Assembly: GCA_030753015.1 (NCBI GenBank)
Contig: JASMDC010000014.1
Location: 16,440-80,439, forward strand
Length of the DNA: 64,000 nucleotides
Origin: Candidatus Undinarchaeales archaeon
Lineage (GTDB): Archaea; SpSt-1190; JASMDC01
Direction of reading: 5' to 3'
The translations under genes were made by a program, and so were the position numbers. Below the pieces are notes generated by a model. That model was not told the DNA's origin and ran no database searches. It saw nothing but the letters and a program-made list of their open reading frames with translations. Shown piece by piece: positions 33,033-41,508 of this stretch. Every line of letters begins with the position of its first letter. Positions within the stretch are counted from its first letter, which is position 1.

Positions 33033-33959
33033 TCAACCACGCCCCAGGAGCAGGAGCACCGCACCAGCGATGGCCAGTATCACCGACACCCCCAAGGCAC
33101 CTAGGGCCACCGACCGGGGCTGGACGATGTTAGTGGAGCTTGTGAACGTTTTCCAGAACTCCACTTGTGCACGATACTTCCGATCGTAGGCGATTATGAT
33201 AACGATCACCAGGAAGCATCCAACGAGCGCTGCCGGGGCTATCCGCGTCGTTACGAGCCCGGGAATGCGTGTGCTCTCATCCTCCAACAACATCTTAGAC
33301 TTCTTGAGTTCCTCCTTGAAGCTCTCAAGAGGGGCCTCGGGCCCGAGCCCGGTAACTCCCATTTCCTTGATGTTCTTCTGTGATGCTTCTCCGGCCTCGA
33401 CGACACGCGACTCGTACAATGAGGGGTAGTCAAGAAGGAACTTGCGCTCGGGTTCAGTCAAGGCTGCGAGCTCTTCCGACGTCGGGACCGTGCCAATGCG
33501 CAGGTCCGCTGTATACCGGGAGAGCCTTAGGGCACGACTGGCGGTCATTACCGATTCATGTACGCATGAGGGCCGGTCACATATCGTTGCCCAGGATATC
33601 TCCATCCAATCGGTGATTAGCGTGTCGACACGGGCTCCTGACTCGGACACCGCACGCGTCACCTCTGAAATGAAGCCCGACATGACATGCTTGAAGGATT
33701 CCGGTGTGCAACCAGTAACTCCGCTGAGCGCCTGTTCTCCAGTCTCGCATATGGAGAGGTTAGCAAGGACCGGATCATCAACATATCCTTCGATGAACTT
33801 CGCGTCCATTTTTCCACGGACAGGTCTGATGAGATCGATACAATCCTTGGGAGCACCTTTATCCGGTTCGCAAGCAGGTGGTTCGCCCTCGAACACGAAC
33901 TGTGTACATCCACTGATGAGTACGAATGAGAGCAGGAGAACTGCGTACTTACTCTTCAT
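33033..33959 (-). CDS. Exoprotein cluster, gene 2: putative lipoprotein with two C-terminal TMs
   Basis: A 308-aa protein beginning MKSKYAVLLLSFVLISGCTQ. The lipobox-like ISGC at residues 15-18 suggests lipid attachment at Cys18. A helical ectodomain of about 200 residues with several Cys pairs follows. Two hydrophobic segments lie near the end, at about 228-250 (ALVGCFLVIVIIIAY) and about 281-305. ATG 33959 overlaps the upstream stop by 11 bp; upstream in-frame ATGs lie inside the preceding gene and are rejected. Confidence 0.72.
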   Translation of the reverse strand: MKSKYAVLLLSFVLISGCTQFVFEGEPPACEPDKGAPKDCIDLIRPVRGKMDAKFIEGYVDDPVLANLSICETGEQALSGVTGCTPESFKHVMSGFISEVTRAVSESGARVDTLITDWMEISWATICDRPSCVHESVMTASRALRLSRYTADLRIGTVPTSEELAALTEPERKFLLDYPSLYESRVVEAGEASQKNIKEMGVTGLGPEAPLESFKEELKKSKMLLEDESTRIPGLVTTRIAPAALVGCFLVIVIIIAYDRKYRAQVEFWKTFTSSTNIVQPRSVALGALGVSVILAIAGAVLLLLGRG

Positions 33960-35886
33960 CGTCCTCACCCTCCCAATAGTCATCATCGTCGGCCTCAGTA
34001 TCATCAACCTCGGCCTTCGCCTGTACGGCCTCGCTCGCCCCCTTGTTCGGCTCCTTGCTTCTCTTTGGGACGGGAGCTCCCCTTACAATGGCGAGTCCAA
34101 GAAGAGCGCCAAGCAGACCACCGAGCCCGAAACCGAAGAGGATACCGGGAACGCCACCGACCGCGGCGTTCGTCTTGGCGTTCTTCGCCCGCTCGATCTC
34201 GACGACGGCACGCTGTCCAAGGAGGTCCTCTCGTTCATGGAGCGACTCCACGGAAACCGCGGCCATAGCAAGACTATCGAGCGCTACCGTCTCGATGCTC
34301 AATGAAGAGGAACTGCTCCCGCACCGGCCATCAGTGCAAGTGACGTTGATGTAAACTACACAGGCGCCTCCGGTGGAGGAGTAAACTACGGTCCCGTTGA
34401 CGTCCGCGCGGGCGGGTACGGTCCATCCCTCGTTGGCCGCTGTAAGGCCTTCTATCTTAAGGCCCGTAGCACAGCCTGCATTATCCGTGACCTTGAGGAG
34501 GCGTTCAAGGTCGGCCGGCACCGTCCCAGAGAGCTTGATCGAGAAGGGGTACCGTGATGCCATCCCGGTGAAGGTGCGCTGTGACGTGGTACCAATATCC
34601 AGGCTCTGGACAAGTGGAGCTCGAACGAGGAACTCGGCGCATCCCTCGCCGGAGAGCCCCTTGATAACGGCACAAATAGCATGGAGACCTGCAGCGTCCG
34701 GGACGAGACCGAGGTCTTTGAGTGCATATGGTTTCCCAGATACGACCTGGAACACCTTGGAGGATGAGGCAAGGGTCTCACTGCTGGTAACGGTGATATT
34801 CAGAGGGAGGACGATGTCAGGAACGCCGGTGACCGTGACGGACGTCTCGACCGTGTCCCCGGGGAACACCTCGAGGCGATCGTGTGAGAAATATATGTGG
34901 AATGCTCCCGAGCCCAGCTGTGTGATGGGAGCACGGACCAGTGTCTCCACGGTCTCGTTGCGCTCGAACGAGTAGGTGACGTGTAGCATATCGGTGCCAT
35001 TGAACAGCGGGCGGAGCGTGAGAGCGACGGTCGTTCCCGCGACAGGCTTCATCACAAGGAGCTCGGTCCGCTCCCCGTCCTTCCAGCTTCCGAGCACCTC
35101 GAAGGCCTCTGTGTTCACGGAGACGGTGAGGATGCGATCGGTGCGCTGTTCATTAGTGAAGACCACTGTGGCGTTGAAGGTCTCGTTCCCCTGGAGGACC
35201 GTTGCAGTGGTCGTGAGTTCGGCCGTCGGCAGCACGGCGGGCACATCGACCTCAGGGCCTGTGACTTTCCCCTTGACCATGGCTTCGATCACGCACGTAT
35301 CCAAGGTCACATCGCCCTCTCCAGTGGCCGTGAGCGTGATGGTGGTGGACCCTCCGCCAATGGCGCGGAAGGAAGCGAGCTTCACGATGCCCTGAATCAT
35401 GCTGGTGACGTTCTGAGCGTACTCGAGAGTAAGCACCGAGTCATCGAAATCCGCGGATACGTTCGCATCGGTAGCAAAGGCCCATGCGCTCACATCAAGG
35501 TTATCGCCGAGGTCCAGTGTGACAGATGCATCGGGACAGAGCAGACCCACAGGTTCTCGAGGCTTGATCTCGACCGTGGCCCACGTCCGAACGGTACCGG
35601 ATGTGCGGTTGACGAGGGTGAGGTTGAGCTGTGGATTCTCTACAACAAGGCCATATGGCGGTGCCGTCACATTGACGATCACCTCGAAATTGGACCCTGC
35701 AGGTGGGAATGACACGGTCGCGTAGGATGCGGCGGACGCGGGATCCACATCTACGACAATACCTTCGGTCGCTGTGACAGGCGGAAATGTACAGCTCTCG
35801 GACGAGCCCTCCCGAAGTGGGCCTAGCGAATCGCACGTCTTGAGTGCGAACGCTGGCGATATCATTAGTGTAAAGAGGAGCACCAA
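33949..35886 (-). CDS. Exoprotein cluster, gene 1: beta-rich ectodomain, TM, acidic tail
   Basis: A 645-aa protein. A signal-like segment (VLLFTLMISPAFA) is followed by about 540 residues of beta-sandwich repeats with few Cys. A Gly-rich transmembrane helix (about 578-602, GILFGFGLGGLLGALLGLAIV) leads to an acidic cytosolic tail ending in EGEDDEE. The start is unsettled: the track TTG at 35886 loses the basic residues RSIRLIG that are encoded just upstream and would complete the signal peptide, but no ATG, GTG or TTG stands there. It is 36 bp after the tubulin-like gene. Confidence 0.72.
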   Translation of the reverse strand: MVLLFTLMISPAFALKTCDSLGPLREGSSESCTFPPVTATEGIVVDVDPASAASYATVSFPPAGSNFEVIVNVTAPPYGLVVENPQLNLTLVNRTSGTVRTWATVEIKPREPVGLLCPDASVTLDLGDNLDVSAWAFATDANVSADFDDSVLTLEYAQNVTSMIQGIVKLASFRAIGGGSTTITLTATGEGDVTLDTCVIEAMVKGKVTGPEVDVPAVLPTAELTTTATVLQGNETFNATVVFTNEQRTDRILTVSVNTEAFEVLGSWKDGERTELLVMKPVAGTTVALTLRPLFNGTDMLHVTYSFERNETVETLVRAPITQLGSGAFHIYFSHDRLEVFPGDTVETSVTVTGVPDIVLPLNITVTSSETLASSSKVFQVVSGKPYALKDLGLVPDAAGLHAICAVIKGLSGEGCAEFLVRAPLVQSLDIGTTSQRTFTGMASRYPFSIKLSGTVPADLERLLKVTDNAGCATGLKIEGLTAANEGWTVPARADVNGTVVYSSTGGACVVYINVTCTDGRCGSSSSSLSIETVALDSLAMAAVSVESLHEREDLLGQRAVVEIERAKNAKTNAAVGGVPGILFGFGLGGLLGALLGLAIVRGAPVPKRSKEPNKGASEAVQAKAEVDDTEADDDDYWEGEDDEE

Positions 35887-35922
35887 TCCAATTAGACGTA
35901 TGGATCTAGGAGAAGCTATCGC

Positions 35923-37206
35923 CTACCCCCCTGAGAAGAACTCCATCTCAGTAACGTTATCAAAGAGCGCCTGTGCTTCATCCGGTGAAGTCTTGCTCGC
36001 TTCACGGAGGGTCTTGCGGGCCCAAGCGTTCCCCTTGACCTCGAGCTCCTTCAATCGCCCCACGTCCTGCGGTCTGTAGGTGAAGGACGTTGTGACGGAG
36101 ATCTCGGGATTGTCGGTCGGGACCACACCATGATGGAGCTCCTTACGAGTGAGGCGGCCCTCTTGGTCCTTGGTGATGGTCTCGAAGTATATCTTGTTCA
36201 GGTACTTCTTGTTCACCTTGAACACCATGGCGGCAGAGACAGGGAGCGTCTCTTCCAGCCCGGTCATGAGCTGTTTCGACCAGCACTTCATGGCCTCATC
36301 CGCGACCTGCTGAGTCTTGTCCTTTGATAAGAAGGGGAGCATCGTCTCCGAGAAGCTCAGGAACATCTGGCTACGTCCGATCGAGGCGATACCGGGCTTG
36401 CCCGGCATATAGGCAAGAGCTCGGATGTAGTCCGCAATGTCGAATGCGGGCAGGTTGAGCTTGCCCGTTGAGTCCTGGATGGACACGATGAGGTCGAGCA
36501 CGAGGTTCTTAAGGGAGTCGACCACCATCTCGTTGAACACAGGTATCTTCTCGATGAAGGCGCCATGACCACGCTCGAGAACGACCTGGTTATCGACGAC
36601 GATGAGCCCGTCGACGAGGTCGAGCATCTTGGTAATGTTCCACACGGCGTTCCAGGCACGCATGTAGCCTTCGCTCTCCTCGGCAGGGAGCACTGCGACA
36701 GCGATGATGGGCGTGTTCGGGTAGATAAGCTTGAGGAACTCTGCGATCTTGGGTGCAGTACCGGAACCCGTACCACCGCCAGCACCGAACGCCATGAGGA
36801 TGACCGGAGGCCCGTTCTCACCCATCTTGAGGTGTAGGAAACGGCGGAACTCGGGCAGGAACTCGTTCTGGTGTTCCTCGAGAAGGATGTGGCCCTTCCA
36901 AGGTGTAGCGCCCATCCCGCCCTTCACGCGACCTTCGAAGTCGGTCTGGTCGGTCTTTCCTAGGGCAGGAGCCACGCACGATCCGTCGATCCCGATACCC
37001 ACGACGGGATCGAGCTTGAAGGCCTTGCGCAGGTTAGGGCAAGCGCGGTAGTAATCGGTGAACCCTGATGTGATGCACACAGGAGTGATGAACACCGACG
37101 GGTCCTGTTTGAAGAAGTCAAGGAATGTCTTCTCACCCTTCAGGTTCATATACAGCTGGTCGAGTATCTTCATCCCGCACTGACCAAGTCCCACTGCACC
37201 GTACAT
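35923..37206 (-). CDS. Tubulin/FtsZ superfamily GTPase (CetZ-like, divergent)
   Basis: A 427-aa cytoskeletal GTPase. The P-loop-like T1 is GLGQCGMKI (6-14), the GTP-binding tubulin signature is GAGGGTGSG (141-149), the T5 region is EESEGYMRAWNAVWN (176-190) and the T7 catalytic loop is AFDIADYI (254-261), matching the FtsZ NxDFxD pattern. T1 with GQxG is closer to CetZ/TubZ than to FtsZ. It should polymerise head to tail under the membrane. It leads a same-strand run with four exported proteins (gap 36 bp), pointing to an envelope or shape function rather than plain division. The ATG lies 26.5 bp from TTAATATTAA. Confidence 0.85.
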   Translation of the reverse strand: MYGAVGLGQCGMKILDQLYMNLKGEKTFLDFFKQDPSVFITPVCITSGFTDYYRACPNLRKAFKLDPVVGIGIDGSCVAPALGKTDQTDFEGRVKGGMGATPWKGHILLEEHQNEFLPEFRRFLHLKMGENGPPVILMAFGAGGGTGSGTAPKIAEFLKLIYPNTPIIAVAVLPAEESEGYMRAWNAVWNITKMLDLVDGLIVVDNQVVLERGHGAFIEKIPVFNEMVVDSLKNLVLDLIVSIQDSTGKLNLPAFDIADYIRALAYMPGKPGIASIGRSQMFLSFSETMLPFLSKDKTQQVADEAMKCWSKQLMTGLEETLPVSAAMVFKVNKKYLNKIYFETITKDQEGRLTRKELHHGVVPTDNPEISVTTSFTYRPQDVGRLKELEVKGNAWARKTLREASKTSPDEAQALFDNVTEMEFFSGG

Positions 37207-37227
37207 ATCTGATATATCGGGAGGGGA

Positions 37228-37237
37228 TTAATATTAA
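37228..37237. promoter_or_regulatory. Palindromic TATA element between the tubulin-like and beta-grasp genes
   Basis: TTAATATTAA centred 26.5 bp before the minus ATG (37206) and 50.5 bp before the plus ATG (37283). It fits a leaderless start on minus. On plus it would leave a leader of about 22 nt containing GGGGG before the ATG. A second TATATC at 37211-37217 lies nearer the minus start. Confidence 0.5.
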
Positions 37238-37282
37238 ATAGGTATTCGTGCCATTCCGTGACGGATCCGGGGGCCGTGACCT

Positions 37283-39145
37283 ATGACAGGAATGTACTAT
37301 ATCCGTCTTGCTACCATTGATGAGGTCTTTCAGGTCCACCCCTTCGATCCCAACGATCCGGGACAACCCCTGCTCGAGAACTTCACACGCATCGTCGGTA
37401 GCGTCTACCACCTCTCGCGTATCTACAGGCTCAAGTCCATCGGTCTATACGTCCATTATGTATTGGAGCGGGCCAAGACCTGGGTCACCGAGGAGGAGGG
37501 CGACTACGTGCTCAACGTCGAGGTGCCCACTACCTGGACCTATCCCAGTACCGTGGAGCTGCTCTCCGAGATGGCTGCGAGCAAGTATCGCGATAACAGG
37601 ATGAAGCTCACAAAGCGGGCAGAGATGGGTATCAATCCCTTCCTCAACCAGGCCGTTTCCAGCATACAACGTATGCAGGTCTCCGAGCTACAAGGGCTCG
37701 TTGATATCCCGGATAACGTAGCACGGGCCTATATCGCCAAGCTTCGGGGTGAGCAGCAGACCCTCCTTCGTAATCTTGTTATCGGCAAGCTCCTCGCGGC
37801 GGGGAAGCTCTACGCTACAACCCAGCAGGCAGATGCCCAGCACACCGTCTGCGTCCGATGTGGGAACGTCCTTGACCTGCAGCGAAACCGCTGCCCGAAG
37901 TGTTTCTCCGCCCACCAGGGCGTGAAGTTCCAGGTCTATGTGACCGCATGGCAGGATGGCGAACCGGGAAAAGATTTCCTTGTGTTCCCGATCGAACCTC
38001 TGAAATCGATCCTCCCCAATCCCACATCCCCTCTTTTCGAGCAGACAATGCTCAAGGAGCTCGTGCTCCAGCATTTCAAGATTAGCGGGGACAGCGAGGG
38101 CTTCGTGCTCATGGACCTGGACCGCTCGCAGGAAGGGACATGGGAGCGCACTAATCTCCTACTTCACGGTCGGAGGCTAGCGCTTGTGCCCTCTGATCGC
38201 GCCCCGGACATCGACGATTCCGAGATCTACGCCCAGCTCCGTTTCTCTGATGTGTGCGCCGACTTCATCCAGCTACGGGTGACTCTCCCCGGGAACAGAG
38301 GGACCGTGGCCCACTCGGTAAGCCCGGAGACGCGCCTCGGGGACGTCGCCGATGCGGTGGTCAATAAAGCGGGGCTCAAGCTGGCGGACACCATCCTTGT
38401 TCGTGGGGGGCATCCCCTTGACCGGGAGGGGACCGTGGGCCAGGTAGGGCTCGTCAGCGGGGAAGAGGTCACCGTACAGGCCGTAGCACAGATGGCCGTG
38501 TTCATCCCAGAGATCGGGGGTACGAAACGATTCGGTGTCCCCGGGCGGATCACTGCTGCCCAGGCCATCGACCTCCTCAAGACACGATGCAATCTGACAG
38601 GTGATTACGTGCTCTCACAGGGTTCGGTATTCCTTAATCCAGATCACATTATCGATCCTGCTGCGCTCAGCAAGGGTGCGGGATTGCGTCTCAACCAACT
38701 CATCACCGTTGGTATCCAGCTCGCGGGGAACGTTCATACCATCAGTGTCTCGGCCGAGTCGACGGTCGGCGACCTGCTCAGCAATCTCAAGGTGCGCGTC
38801 GGTGTGAACGGAGTGCTCGTTGCCCAGCTCAAGGGTGCGGTCGTCCCTAGCACCACACTAATTGGTGAGCTCGATCTCAAGAAGGGACAGAACCTCGCGG
38901 CCGTGGAACGTCAGGTCAAGATGATCAACCTAACCATCTCACCGATCGAGGGAGGGAAGGACACCAAGGTATCCATAGCTGAGGACCAGACAGTCTCCTC
39001 GCTCAAAGTCCAGCTCCGTACGATGCTCGGTCTCCCCGATAGCTCACGCATGGACCTCGTTTTCGGGGAGAAGGTGCTCAAGGACGATGCATCCCTGATG
39101 GAGTCCGGTGTCGGGGAAGGCGCGAACCTCTTCCTCATGGGATAA
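37283..39145 (+). CDS. Zinc-ribbon protein with four tandem ubiquitin-like beta-grasp domains
   Basis: A 620-aa cytosolic protein, divergent from the tubulin homologue. Residues 1-180 are a mixed alpha/beta domain I do not recognise. A zinc ribbon has CVRC (190-193) and CPKC (204-207). Four repeats of about 70-75 residues follow: about 328-402, 403-474, 475-545 and 546-620. The last has the ubiquitin sequence pattern: beta hairpin, DQTVSSLKVQLRTMLGLP helix block, RMDLVFGEKVLKDD (compare ubiquitin QRLIFAGKQLED) and SLMESGVGEGANLFL. It ends in a single Gly, so conjugation as a ubiquitin-like modifier is unlikely. A binding scaffold is more plausible. Confidence 0.75.
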   Translation: MTGMYYIRLATIDEVFQVHPFDPNDPGQPLLENFTRIVGSVYHLSRIYRLKSIGLYVHYVLERAKTWVTEEEGDYVLNVEVPTTWTYPSTVELLSEMAASKYRDNRMKLTKRAEMGINPFLNQAVSSIQRMQVSELQGLVDIPDNVARAYIAKLRGEQQTLLRNLVIGKLLAAGKLYATTQQADAQHTVCVRCGNVLDLQRNRCPKCFSAHQGVKFQVYVTAWQDGEPGKDFLVFPIEPLKSILPNPTSPLFEQTMLKELVLQHFKISGDSEGFVLMDLDRSQEGTWERTNLLLHGRRLALVPSDRAPDIDDSEIYAQLRFSDVCADFIQLRVTLPGNRGTVAHSVSPETRLGDVADAVVNKAGLKLADTILVRGGHPLDREGTVGQVGLVSGEEVTVQAVAQMAVFIPEIGGTKRFGVPGRITAAQAIDLLKTRCNLTGDYVLSQGSVFLNPDHIIDPAALSKGAGLRLNQLITVGIQLAGNVHTISVSAESTVGDLLSNLKVRVGVNGVLVAQLKGAVVPSTTLIGELDLKKGQNLAAVERQVKMINLTISPIEGGKDTKVSIAEDQTVSSLKVQLRTMLGLPDSSRMDLVFGEKVLKDDASLMESGVGEGANLFLMG

Positions 39146-39189
39146 ACGAAGATATTTATGCGATGGGCGGCATTAGTTTAGTTGGGGCA

Positions 39190-39330
39190 ATGGGAGAACA
39201 TGAAAAAACCTACGGGTCGTACGTCATGAAGCTCCTTTTCCGGAGGAAGTACGAGGACTACGAGGTCTTCCTCAAACGGAACAAGAAGGAGAAGAAGTTC
39301 TGGACCGAGAAGGACATCTTCGAAGAGTGA
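39190..39330 (+). CDS. 46-aa basic protein
   Basis: A short gene beginning MGEHEKTYGSYV and ending in Glu-Glu. It is rich in Lys/Arg and aromatic residues (FRRKYEDYEVFLKRNKK). The reading is uninterrupted from ATG to TGA and a TATA-like ATATTTAT (39152-39159) lies about 34 bp upstream. It lies 45 bp after the beta-grasp gene on the same strand. The family is not recognised; its charge pattern would suit a nucleic-acid or partner-binding peptide. Confidence 0.55.
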   Translation: MGEHEKTYGSYVMKLLFRRKYEDYEVFLKRNKKEKKFWTEKDIFEE

Positions 39331-39445
39331 GCCCTACAAACGTATCACTTGTTCCCGAACGTTAATACAGCGTTATAGCTGGCGCTGCCCTCCGTTTTAT
39401 AATGCTTTCCCCCCTCCACTCCCTAATCACAAGGGGGCCACTATC

Positions 39446-40519
39446 ATGCAATACAAAGACCAGATTCCTGCTATCGTGATCTCTGAAGGCGGCTTCGGAG
39501 ACGGTCTGGGCAAGAGCGCCAACGGTCTCGCCCGCTTCTCGCGTAAGTACGCCCTCATGGGCATCGTCGACAGCAGACATGTAGGAAAGACCGCAGACCA
39601 GGTTCTCGAGGCGGCCAAGCCGATCCCTATCTTCGGTTCGATGGAGGAGGCCTATGAGAAGGCCGAACAAAAGCCACAGTGCATCATCATGGGGCTGGCT
39701 ACCTACGATGGGATGTTCCCCCAGGAGTTAAGATCAATCTTCATCAAGGCCATGGAGATGGGCATGGACGTGGTCAACGGTCTCCACGAGTTCCTTACCG
39801 AGGACGAGGAGTTCATCCGGGTCATGGAACGGACCGGGAGGGATATCTGGGACATCCGCAAACCGCCGAAGAAGCGCGAGATGAGAGTGCTCAACGGCGA
39901 GATCTACAAGAAGAAGACGCCGGTTGTGCTCCTCCTTGGTACCGATGGCGGTGTCGGAAAGCGCACGACCCAGATGTTCATGTTCGAAAAGCTCGAGGAC
40001 CTCGGGATTTCTGTCCGCCTCGTAACAACGGGCCAGACCGGCGCCATGCAAGGGGCCCGGCACCGCGTGGCCGTGGACGCTCTCCCGGCCGAGTTCATCT
40101 CGGGGGCCGTTGAGCGAAAGGTTGTCGATGCGTGTGAGCACGGTGACATCGTCATCGTGGGAGGTCAGGGGGCCCTGGATCATCCTGCTTACATCACAAC
40201 GGCTTATATCATCCGTGGTTCGAATCCCGATGCGATCATCCTCCAAGTGCCGCCAGCACGCAAGACCCGGGCCGGTTTCTCCCAGTTTGAGCTCCCACCC
40301 GTGAAGGAGGCCATGTCCCTCATCGAGCACTTCGCCGGGACCAAGATCGTGGCCATATCCATCAACCATGAAGGTATGAGCCGTGAGGAAGTCGACGCAA
40401 TCGTGAAGGAGTACGAGGAGACCTTTGGTATCCCCACGTTCGATCCGATCTGGCACGGTGTCGATAAGGCCGTGGACACGATTGTCGGACTGTTCCCGGA
40501 GCTCACTCCTAATAAATGA
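39446..40519 (+). CDS. DUF1611 family P-loop protein
   Basis: A 357-aa protein matching DUF1611. An N-terminal Rossmann-like domain (about 8-120) is followed by a P-loop GTDGGVGKRTT (about 164-174) and a GQGALDHPAY block typical of the family. Members are often linked to dipeptide metabolism (D-glutamate or dipeptide epimerase clusters), but no epimerase is nearby here. A TTTTATAAT box near 39394-39402 suggests a leader of about 20 nt. Confidence 0.85.
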   Translation: MQYKDQIPAIVISEGGFGDGLGKSANGLARFSRKYALMGIVDSRHVGKTADQVLEAAKPIPIFGSMEEAYEKAEQKPQCIIMGLATYDGMFPQELRSIFIKAMEMGMDVVNGLHEFLTEDEEFIRVMERTGRDIWDIRKPPKKREMRVLNGEIYKKKTPVVLLLGTDGGVGKRTTQMFMFEKLEDLGISVRLVTTGQTGAMQGARHRVAVDALPAEFISGAVERKVVDACEHGDIVIVGGQGALDHPAYITTAYIIRGSNPDAIILQVPPARKTRAGFSQFELPPVKEAMSLIEHFAGTKIVAISINHEGMSREEVDAIVKEYEETFGIPTFDPIWHGVDKAVDTIVGLFPELTPNK

Positions 40520-40602
40520 CGAAGGAGGCGCCCGTGAGTGGCCACCAACAGTATTAGCAGTCTTTGCCAGTTCATCACGAGCGGACGGTCCCGCGGAGCT
40601 TG

Positions 40603-41508
40603 ATGAGAATGGGAACGCCGTTGTTCTCGGTCATCATCCCGTCCATGGACAATAGCGATACTCTGGAAAAAGTACTTGGAGCGCTCGTACGCTCTACGTT
40701 CAAGGACTTCGAGATCATCATCGTTCACGAGGGGGTACTTGAACCACATCTGCTTGCTGACCATAAGGGCATCCCCATCACGGTCCTTAGGACCGACGGT
40801 CGATTGGGAGCCGGTCATGCAAGGAACATCGGGGCGAAGAAAGCGCAAGGCGAGGTCCTGCTCTTCCTCGATGCCGACGTGAAAGTCACTCCTGACACGC
40901 TCCAGATGATAAAGGACGACCTTGAGAACAAGGACATCTCGGCCGTCCAGACGGTGTACTCGAAGGATTGTCCTGTGGACAACTTCGCATCACAGTATCG
41001 GAACATCTACGAGCGCTATATGTTTGACAGGATCGATGAGAAGTACATTCAGGCCGCAAGCACTCACTGCTTCGCTGTCCGCAAGGACCAGTTCATCGCG
41101 TTCGATGATGATCTCTTGACGGCAGAGGACGATGTGTGGGGATTCAGGTTGTATAAAAAAGGCCTGAGGATCCTATTGGATAAAGGTATCGAAGTAATCC
41201 ATCTTAGGAAGTTCACGTTGTCGAGCATGCTCAAACGGAGCCTCATGATCTCCCGGTACAAGGCGATATCGGTCAAGCACTACAGGGAACAGGTCCAGAT
41301 GGCTCCGAAAGCATCTCATCATCACTGGGGTAAGCTCCTCGGGGTCGTACTCTCTCCAGTGCCGCCTCTCTTTTGGATAGTCAATATCGGTTTCTTCGGT
41401 CTCGTATATCGGGAGAAAGGTCTCGGATTCCTGATGAACACGGTCATCTTTCACGAACTGAACTTCTTGATGTTCCTATGCGGTATCATCTGGGGATTGA
41501 TATGTTAG
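40603..41508 (+). CDS. GT2 family glycosyltransferase with C-terminal membrane segments
   Basis: A 301-aa protein beginning MRMGTPLFSVIIPSMDN, with GGAG 6 nt before the ATG. The GT-A motifs are FSVIIPSMDNSDTLEKVL, the DADV metal-binding motif in LLFLDADVKV (about 94-97) and EDDVWGFRL as the acid region. The C-terminal 60 residues have two hydrophobic segments. It should transfer a nucleotide-activated sugar to a lipid or surface glycan. Its stop overlaps the start of a radical SAM gene by 7 bp, so the two are coupled. Confidence 0.85.
   Translation: MRMGTPLFSVIIPSMDNSDTLEKVLGALVRSTFKDFEIIIVHEGVLEPHLLADHKGIPITVLRTDGRLGAGHARNIGAKKAQGEVLLFLDADVKVTPDTLQMIKDDLENKDISAVQTVYSKDCPVDNFASQYRNIYERYMFDRIDEKYIQAASTHCFAVRKDQFIAFDDDLLTAEDDVWGFRLYKKGLRILLDKGIEVIHLRKFTLSSMLKRSLMISRYKAISVKHYREQVQMAPKASHHHWGKLLGVVLSPVPPLFWIVNIGFFGLVYREKGLGFLMNTVIFHELNFLMFLCGIIWGLIC

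Noticed and set aside
33442..34305. 287-aa plus-strand frame across two exoprotein genes
   Set aside because: It spans the junction of two overlapping minus-strand genes, both with signal peptides and coupled starts. The plus frame has neither promoter nor domain.
35923..37206. Canonical FtsZ cell-division protein
   Set aside because: The T1 loop is GLGQCG rather than GVGGxG and the context is surface proteins, so I call it tubulin/FtsZ superfamily, CetZ-like, rather than ftsZ.
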